This document shows, piece after piece, positions 14,426 to 18,243 of a stretch of DNA of 18,243 bases. The notes beneath the pieces were generated by a model that saw only the letters and a program-made list of their open reading frames with translations, did no database searches and was not told where the DNA came from. Each line of letters opens with the position of its first letter. Within the stretch, counting starts at the first letter, position 1. The stretch covers positions 1 to 18,243 of the forward strand of contig CAPNAQ010000020.1 in NCBI GenBank assembly GCA_948663505.1, in the 5' to 3' direction. The position numbers and the translations under genes were made by a program. This DNA comes from an uncultured Clostridia bacterium. GTDB lineage: Bacteria; Bacillota; Clostridia; TANB77; CAG-508.

Positions 14426-15145
14426 TTATTCATGCTTTTTATATTCTCCATTTTCATATACAAACAAATCTCCTTCTTTTGCAGTTTCATATAAATCTTT
14501 TGGAATTTTTATTTCTTCAACTCCTTCTATTCCACCACCTGAGATATTATTTAGGTCATATAACCATATTCTTCCTGAATACTTTTCGCCTACTTCATAA
14601 ACATGTCCATCAATTCTTTTATTTTCTAGATATTGATTTTGTTCTTTTATTTTTTCTTTAATCATACTATTTATTTCTTTACCAACTTCTTTCGTAGCCT
14701 CTACATCTAATATGAAGTCTTCACCTTTTTTTCTTAAAACACTACCCAATTTACTTCCAACTGGTAATTCTTCTACCAACTTTGTAAGCACTTCATGACT
14801 TCTATTTATATCGCAATAAGATAAGTTGTATGCATTATTTTGATTTGTAGATGTATCATATATATAGAACATTTCTCCTTTTTCTTTTGTATCTTTAGCA
14901 TAGTTCTGTAGTATTTTACTTCTTTGGCTAAACATTTCATCTCTAAATTTTACAATTATTTTTTCATCATATAATGTTAAATCTTCATCTAAGTTTAAAT
15001 CGTTCCATTTATTGTCATAATTACATATCTTAGTGTTACTATCTAAATTATTTTCCAAATAATTTGAAAGTTCATTTATAAAATTTTGCACAAATTTATT
15101 CTCCTTTAAATAGTTAAAGATACTATTTACTAAGTCTAAATTCAA
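14426..15145 (-). CDS. Unknown protein with possible DUF3006-like C-terminus
   Basis: This 239-aa soluble protein was not recognised as a whole. It starts at a TTG (15143-15145) with AAAGGAG 9 nt upstream; the nearby ATG in another frame runs into a stop at once. Residues 1-160 are acidic and helical, with no signal peptide. The last ~65 residues (RIDGHVYEVGEKYSGRIWLYD, then EIKIPKDLYETAKEGDLFVY) loosely resemble the short beta-rich DUF3006 domain. It lies downstream of the nuclease gene and just before the truncated M14 gene, in the accessory region. It could be element cargo; an immunity role for the nuclease is only a guess. No in-frame CGG occurs here. Confidence 0.7.
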   Translation of the reverse strand: MNLDLVNSIFNYLKENKFVQNFINELSNYLENNLDSNTKICNYDNKWNDLNLDEDLTLYDEKIIVKFRDEMFSQRSKILQNYAKDTKEKGEMFYIYDTSTNQNNAYNLSYCDINRSHEVLTKLVEELPVGSKLGSVLRKKGEDFILDVEATKEVGKEINSMIKEKIKEQNQYLENKRIDGHVYEVGEKYSGRIWLYDLNNISGGGIEGVEEIKIPKDLYETAKEGDLFVYENGEYKKHE

Positions 15146-15271
15146 TAGACATCACTCCTTTGTCTCATTTTTTACTAATTGGAAATCTACTATTGATAAA
15201 TAGTAGTTAGAACTAAACTAAGAGTGATTATATATTATTTTACATAAATTTACAATAGTTTTTATAATTTT

Positions 15272-16033
15272 TTACTCTGCATGACTTTCTCCTGTTGTAT
15301 AATCAATTACTATTCCTGGTTGCACATTATAACAATACACATTAAAATGAATTCCTTTCCCATTATCTTCAATAGACCAACTTTCCATCTGTACTCCACT
15401 TGCCAATAAATTACTTTCTTTATAAATAGGTGTTACTCTATATAAAACATGATTATTTTCATTTTTATCAATATATTCCGCTATTTGATTTTCAAAAGGT
15501 AACATTCCCTCAGTATTTAAATATCTTGTTCCTGTTATTAGATTTTGTTTATTGTCGTTTTCTCCAGCAAGTTGCCAACCAATTAAATGGCATCTGTTAT
15601 ATAAATATTTGTGTTTAATTAGATTGTCATATCTTTTTTGCACCCATCCTGATAAATCTTTTATATTTCCTATTTCTCCTCGTTTTTCATCTTCTTTTGG
15701 CATTATTTCTTTACATATATTAGCATATGCAACCCCACTTCTACCAAATTCATCCCAGTCACTATAATTTTCAAAGGCTTTAGTTGTATAATCTTCTTCT
15801 GTAAAATATGGTATATTGTTGTTTATTTCTACATATGGTATCGATGTATACTCTGGAATAGTGGATAAATCAAAACTTGTTTTTACATTTGAAATTATAT
15901 TTTCTGTATTATTGGTATTTAAATTTTGTACATTTTGACTTATGTATCCTATGACAATAATACAAATTAATAATGTGATTGAAACCGTAAGTTTCCAAAG
16001 TTTTTGATGTTTGTTTTTTATTTTGCTCATCAT
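15272..16033 (-). CDS. Membrane-anchored or secreted DNA/RNA non-specific endonuclease
   Basis: This 253-aa protein has an N-terminal hydrophobic helix (about 14-31, LTVSITLLICIIVIGYIS) after a basic start, so it is a signal anchor or signal peptide. The rest is a beta-beta-alpha-metal nuclease of the EndA/streptodornase type: the catalytic segment YLYNRCHLIGWQLAG with His149, then NKQNLITGTRYLNTEGM, which supplies the metal-binding Asn. In most relatives the motif is DRGH; here it is NRCH, and Cys before the catalytic His is unusual. Such enzymes degrade extracellular DNA or help DNA uptake in Streptococcus. The start is a double ATG with AGAGGTG; the second ATG (16030) has better spacing. 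It follows the recombinase by 42 bp. Confidence 0.88.
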   Translation of the reverse strand: MMSKIKNKHQKLWKLTVSITLLICIIVIGYISQNVQNLNTNNTENIISNVKTSFDLSTIPEYTSIPYVEINNNIPYFTEEDYTTKAFENYSDWDEFGRSGVAYANICKEIMPKEDEKRGEIGNIKDLSGWVQKRYDNLIKHKYLYNRCHLIGWQLAGENDNKQNLITGTRYLNTEGMLPFENQIAEYIDKNENNHVLYRVTPIYKESNLLASGVQMESWSIEDNGKGIHFNVYCYNVQPGIVIDYTTGESHAE

Positions 16034-16075
16034 TTACACCTCTTATTTTTTACTTTTTATCATATTATCACAAAG

Positions 16076-17737
16076 TTAATTACTAATCAATTTTTTGCCA
16101 TCTAAAATTTCTTCTATTTCAATAAATTCATCTATGTTTTCATTTATTGTATTTAGTGGTGCAAAGTTAAATGAAATAAAAACATTTTTATCTTTGTCTA
16201 TTTCAATTTTGTCAATTAATCTAAACAAACATGATTTATCAACTTCTTTCATCTCTAAAAACTCATTAATTGCTTTATTTATCTGTTCTTCATCATTTTT
16301 ATTTTTGATAGATTGCCTACCCTGTAATGATTGAAATCTATCTATTAGCTCACTTTTTTCATTAGTTAGTTTATCTCTTTCATTAACAAACTTCGCGGAT
16401 ATTCTTGTAAAATCAATATCAGTCAGTATGCCATTTAATTTATCGTTATATAAGCTATCTAAATTTTTATTAATATCAGCTATTTTAATATCTATTATTT
16501 CAATTTGCTTTTTTACAGATGCCACTAAATCGATTGATTTATTTTTTACTTTTTTATAAGTCTCCCCTAACATAGTACGATTAGCATATATTCTACAAAC
16601 TTTCCTTACAATTTCTAGTATTCTTTTTTCAAACTTTGGATAATTAAAATTTCTTACATAGCAACCTCTTTTTTGATAACCTGTATCTACAATGTATGGA
16701 ATTTTGGGTCTATTACTATGATGATTTACTTTTAACACAATTTGCATTTGCCAACCGACAATGTTTGCAGTATATCAAACCTCTCAATAAATAATCATAT
16801 TGTTTTATAACTTTTTTGGCTCGTTCTTTATGTATTATTTGTACTTTTTCAAATACATCCTTATCAATAATTGCTTCGTGTGTATTTTCTACTCGTATAT
16901 GTTTTTCTTTTTCAACTTTACGAGGTTTTTTCACTTTATATGAAACAACAGATACTTTATTTTGAACTGTATTGCCTATATAAACTTCATTTCTTAACAT
17001 ATCACATATAGTTGTTGCATTCCAAAAATAATTTGTTTTATTTTCATTTTGAACAATACCAGTCTTTCTATACCCTGATGGACTTAAGTAATGATTTTTA
17101 TTTAAATGTTCAACAATTAACTTGCTTCCAGTTCCATTTACATACATATCAAATATTTTCTTTACTATATCTGCAACATTATAGTCAATTGCTAATTTGT
17201 TTTTATTAGTTAAATCTTTTTTATATCCGATATGCTGGTGTACTACACAAATATTCCCCTTGCTTTTGTTTTTCTTTAAATACACTTCTAATCTTTTTTG
17301 ATATATCCTTTGCATACATATCATTTAAAATTGCTTTAAATGGTGTAATGTCATTATTTACTGTTTCACTATATGTATCTATTCCATCAAGTATTGAAAC
17401 ATATCTAACTTGACTTTCTGGAAAATAGTTTTCTATGTAATAACCTGTTTTTATATAATCTCTACCAAGTCTTGATAAATCTTTTGTTATTACCATATTA
17501 ATTTTGTGATTTTCAATATCTGTAATTAGTCTATTAAACTCAGGTCTATCAAATGTAGTTCCTGATACTCCATCATCAACATATTCATCTACAATGTTCA
17601 AGTCTTGCTCTTTTAAATATCTTTCAATTATTTTTCTTTGATTTCCAATACTCTCACTTTCTTGTTTGTCTCCATCTTCACGAGATAACCTTATATACAT
17701 TCCGTACTTTATAATTTTTGGTTATTAGTTTAAACAT
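16076..17737 (-). CDS. Large serine recombinase, read as one protein through three +1 CGGN sites
   Basis: The true start is an ATG at 17735-17737, with AGGAAGGAG upstream. The 0-frame stops after 19 codons. A +1 step at CGGA (17701-17704), at CGGA (17226-17229) and at CGGT (16754-16757) gives one open protein of exactly 552 aa: 1662 nt minus 3 leaves 553 codons. Its domains are the resolvase catalytic domain with YIRLSREDG (Ser18) and KDLSRLGRDYI, the recombinase domain with GYKKDLTNKNKLAID and LSPSGYRKTGI, a zinc ribbon starting YCKHCGWQM, and a coiled-coil C-terminus. That is the normal length and order for TnpX-like enzymes that integrate and excise elements. In the zinc ribbon the third cysteine seems replaced by Asp (YIVDTGYQKRGC). 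If +1 reading does not occur, the gene is a pseudogene with three frameshifts. Confidence 0.85.
16754..16757 (-). other. Candidate +1 recoding site CGGT (recombinase zinc ribbon)
   Basis: The 0-frame reads CAT-TGT-CGG-TTG and ends in a stop 12 codons after the CGG. Taking CGGT as glycine gives YCKHCGWQMQIV, matching the C-x2-C-G start of the recombinase zinc ribbon. Confidence 0.65.
17226..17229 (-). other. Candidate +1 recoding site CGGA (recombinase PYGY motif)
   Basis: The 0-frame reads GCA-TAT-CGG-ATA-TAA and stops at once. Taking CGGA as glycine gives STPAYGYKKDLTNKNK, matching the highly conserved PYGYKKD segment of the family. Confidence 0.7.
17701..17704 (-). other. Candidate +1 recoding site CGGA (recombinase N-terminus)
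   Basis: From the Shine-Dalgarno-linked ATG (17735-17737) the 0-frame reads 11 codons, then CGG, and stops eight codons later. Taking CGGA as glycine gives NYKVGMYIRLSREDG, which joins the start to the catalytic serine segment in frame. Confidence 0.65.
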
Positions 17738-17788
17738 TTCACTCCTTCCTATAAAAATATTTACAGTGCTATTATCATAACGTAGTCT

Positions 17789-17932
17789 TTATTTTTTGTC
17801 AGCTGTTTTTTCAATATTTTTATTGTCAGTTTTCTTTTCAGTAAAATCGTAAAACATTTTACAAATAACTTTATCAATAGGTTGTTTTGCTTTATTAAAT
17901 TTACAGTATATTTTTATATCTTCCTTTTTCAA
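17789..17932 (-). CDS. 47-aa Lys-rich protein upstream of the recombinase
   Basis: A short frame starts at TTG (17930-17932) with AGAGGTG 6 nt upstream and reads KKEDIKIYCKFNKAKQPIDK, then VICKMFYDFTEKK and a charged tail. An ATG lies 6 nt further up but in a frame that stops immediately. It was not recognised. It is 51 nt upstream of the recombinase start on the same strand, so it is probably co-transcribed and may be an accessory or recombination directionality protein of the element. It has two cysteines and no clear DNA-binding motif. Confidence 0.6.
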   Translation of the reverse strand: MKKEDIKIYCKFNKAKQPIDKVICKMFYDFTEKKTDNKNIEKTADKK

Positions 17933-17967
17933 AACATACACCTCTTAATAATGTTTATTAAATTTTA

Positions 17968-18038
17968 AGTATGATATGCGTATACTGAAAATTTTTCTAT
18001 CTACATATTAAACTTAAAAAATCTATAAAGAGTATACT
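17968..18038. repeat. Repeated ATACT palindromes upstream of the recombinase genes
   Basis: An imperfect palindrome AGTATGATATGCGTATACT (17968-17986) and a perfect AGTATACT (18031-18038) lie 44 bp apart. Each is followed within 0-7 nt by a TGAAAATTTTT run. They could be an attachment or recombinase-binding site, or an operator for the 47-aa gene. Otherwise the 17933-18225 gap is AT-rich with no gene that I can support. Confidence 0.4.
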
Positions 18039-18093
18039 TTGCTTTTGAAAATTTTTATTAAAATGGGTACAGAAAAAGAAATTTGGGTTCAAA

Positions 18094-18152
18094 AAAAGAT
18101 GAAACTTTTTGAAATTTCATCTTTTAAAATCAAAAAAATATTTTTTTGATTT
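18094..18152. terminator. Two adjacent hairpins, terminator-like
   Basis: AAAAGATGAAA (18094-18104) pairs perfectly with TTTCATCTTTT (18115-18125). On the minus strand it is followed by seven T residues, so it would end a minus-strand transcript from the right. Next to it is a perfect 26-bp palindrome (18127-18152) with seven A and seven T residues around a TA centre. Confidence 0.6.
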
Positions 18153-18225
18153 CGAACTAATCTATACTTAAAAATCTTTATTTTTTTATTTATAATTATA
18201 TTCAATATTTAGAGGATCATTTTTA

Positions 18226-18243
18226 ATGCCCAAAGTTCGCCAG
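18226..18243 (+). CDS. Possible start of a plus-strand gene cut by the window end
   Basis: ATG followed by CCC-AAA-GTT-CGC-CAG (MPKVRQ), with AGAGG 10 nt upstream. Only six codons are visible. Codons such as CCC, CGC and CAG are richer in G+C than the neighbouring genes, which hints at a foreign gene, but nothing more can be said. Confidence 0.3.

Noticed and set aside
16076..17737. Recombinase as simple pseudogene with three random frameshifts
   Set aside because: All three changes are the same (+C before a glycine GGN), no stop or other shift is present in 1.66 kb, and the same change occurs in M14. Random decay is a poor explanation, but artefact is still possible.
18062..18148. 28-codon plus-strand frame at 18064
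   Set aside because: It has no ribosome site, runs through two hairpins and encodes low-complexity sequence.
1..18243. CRISPR array
   Set aside because: No regularly spaced direct repeats were seen.

Overview
The window is very AT-rich, and most genes have clear Shine-Dalgarno sites. It looks like the chromosome of an anaerobic, spore-forming Firmicute of the class Clostridia. Supporting signs are an SspH-type small acid-soluble spore protein, rubrerythrin, RemA, a single-chain glycyl-tRNA synthetase, and a tRNA-Trp with an encoded CCA end. I cannot name a genus.

Layout, left to right. Positions 1-1310 (minus strand) are the edge of a polysaccharide cluster: the start of a GT4 glycosyltransferase, then a polyprenyl-phosphate sugar-1-phosphate transferase with its own promoter. 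Positions 1526-5906 (minus) hold a housekeeping run read in the order rsmE, a membrane protein, yicC, remA, rpoZ, a cytidylate-kinase-like enzyme, a small membrane-anchored protein and a VanZ-like protein. The gmk gene usual between remA and rpoZ is absent. Positions 5921-6169 hold a 233-bp non-coding mobile element with 23-bp inverted ends and an 8-bp target duplication. A decayed second copy lies at about 11602-11784. Between them are rubrerythrin (minus), a divergent U32-family protein (plus), an RNHCP zinc-ribbon protein and a ThrRS-like nucleoside kinase. Then come sspH (plus), glyS (minus) and tRNA-Trp (minus).

From about 13881 the window becomes accessory in character. It holds a 3'-truncated M14 carboxypeptidase (plus) and a minus-strand group: a 47-aa protein, a large serine recombinase, a membrane-anchored DNA/RNA non-specific nuclease and an unknown 239-aa protein. 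This looks like one end of an integrative element next to, or inserted in, the M14 gene.

The most striking observation is in this last region. The recombinase reads as one intact 552-aa protein only if the ribosome moves +1 at three places, and the M14 gene needs the same at one place. All four places have the same form: an in-frame CGG followed by A or T, where the family expects glycine and where reading CGGN as one four-base glycine codon restores the protein. These are also the only in-frame CGG codons I found in the window. This suggests programmed +1 frameshifting, quadruplet decoding of CGGN as Gly, or a very specific C-insertion process. A sequencing artefact must be excluded.
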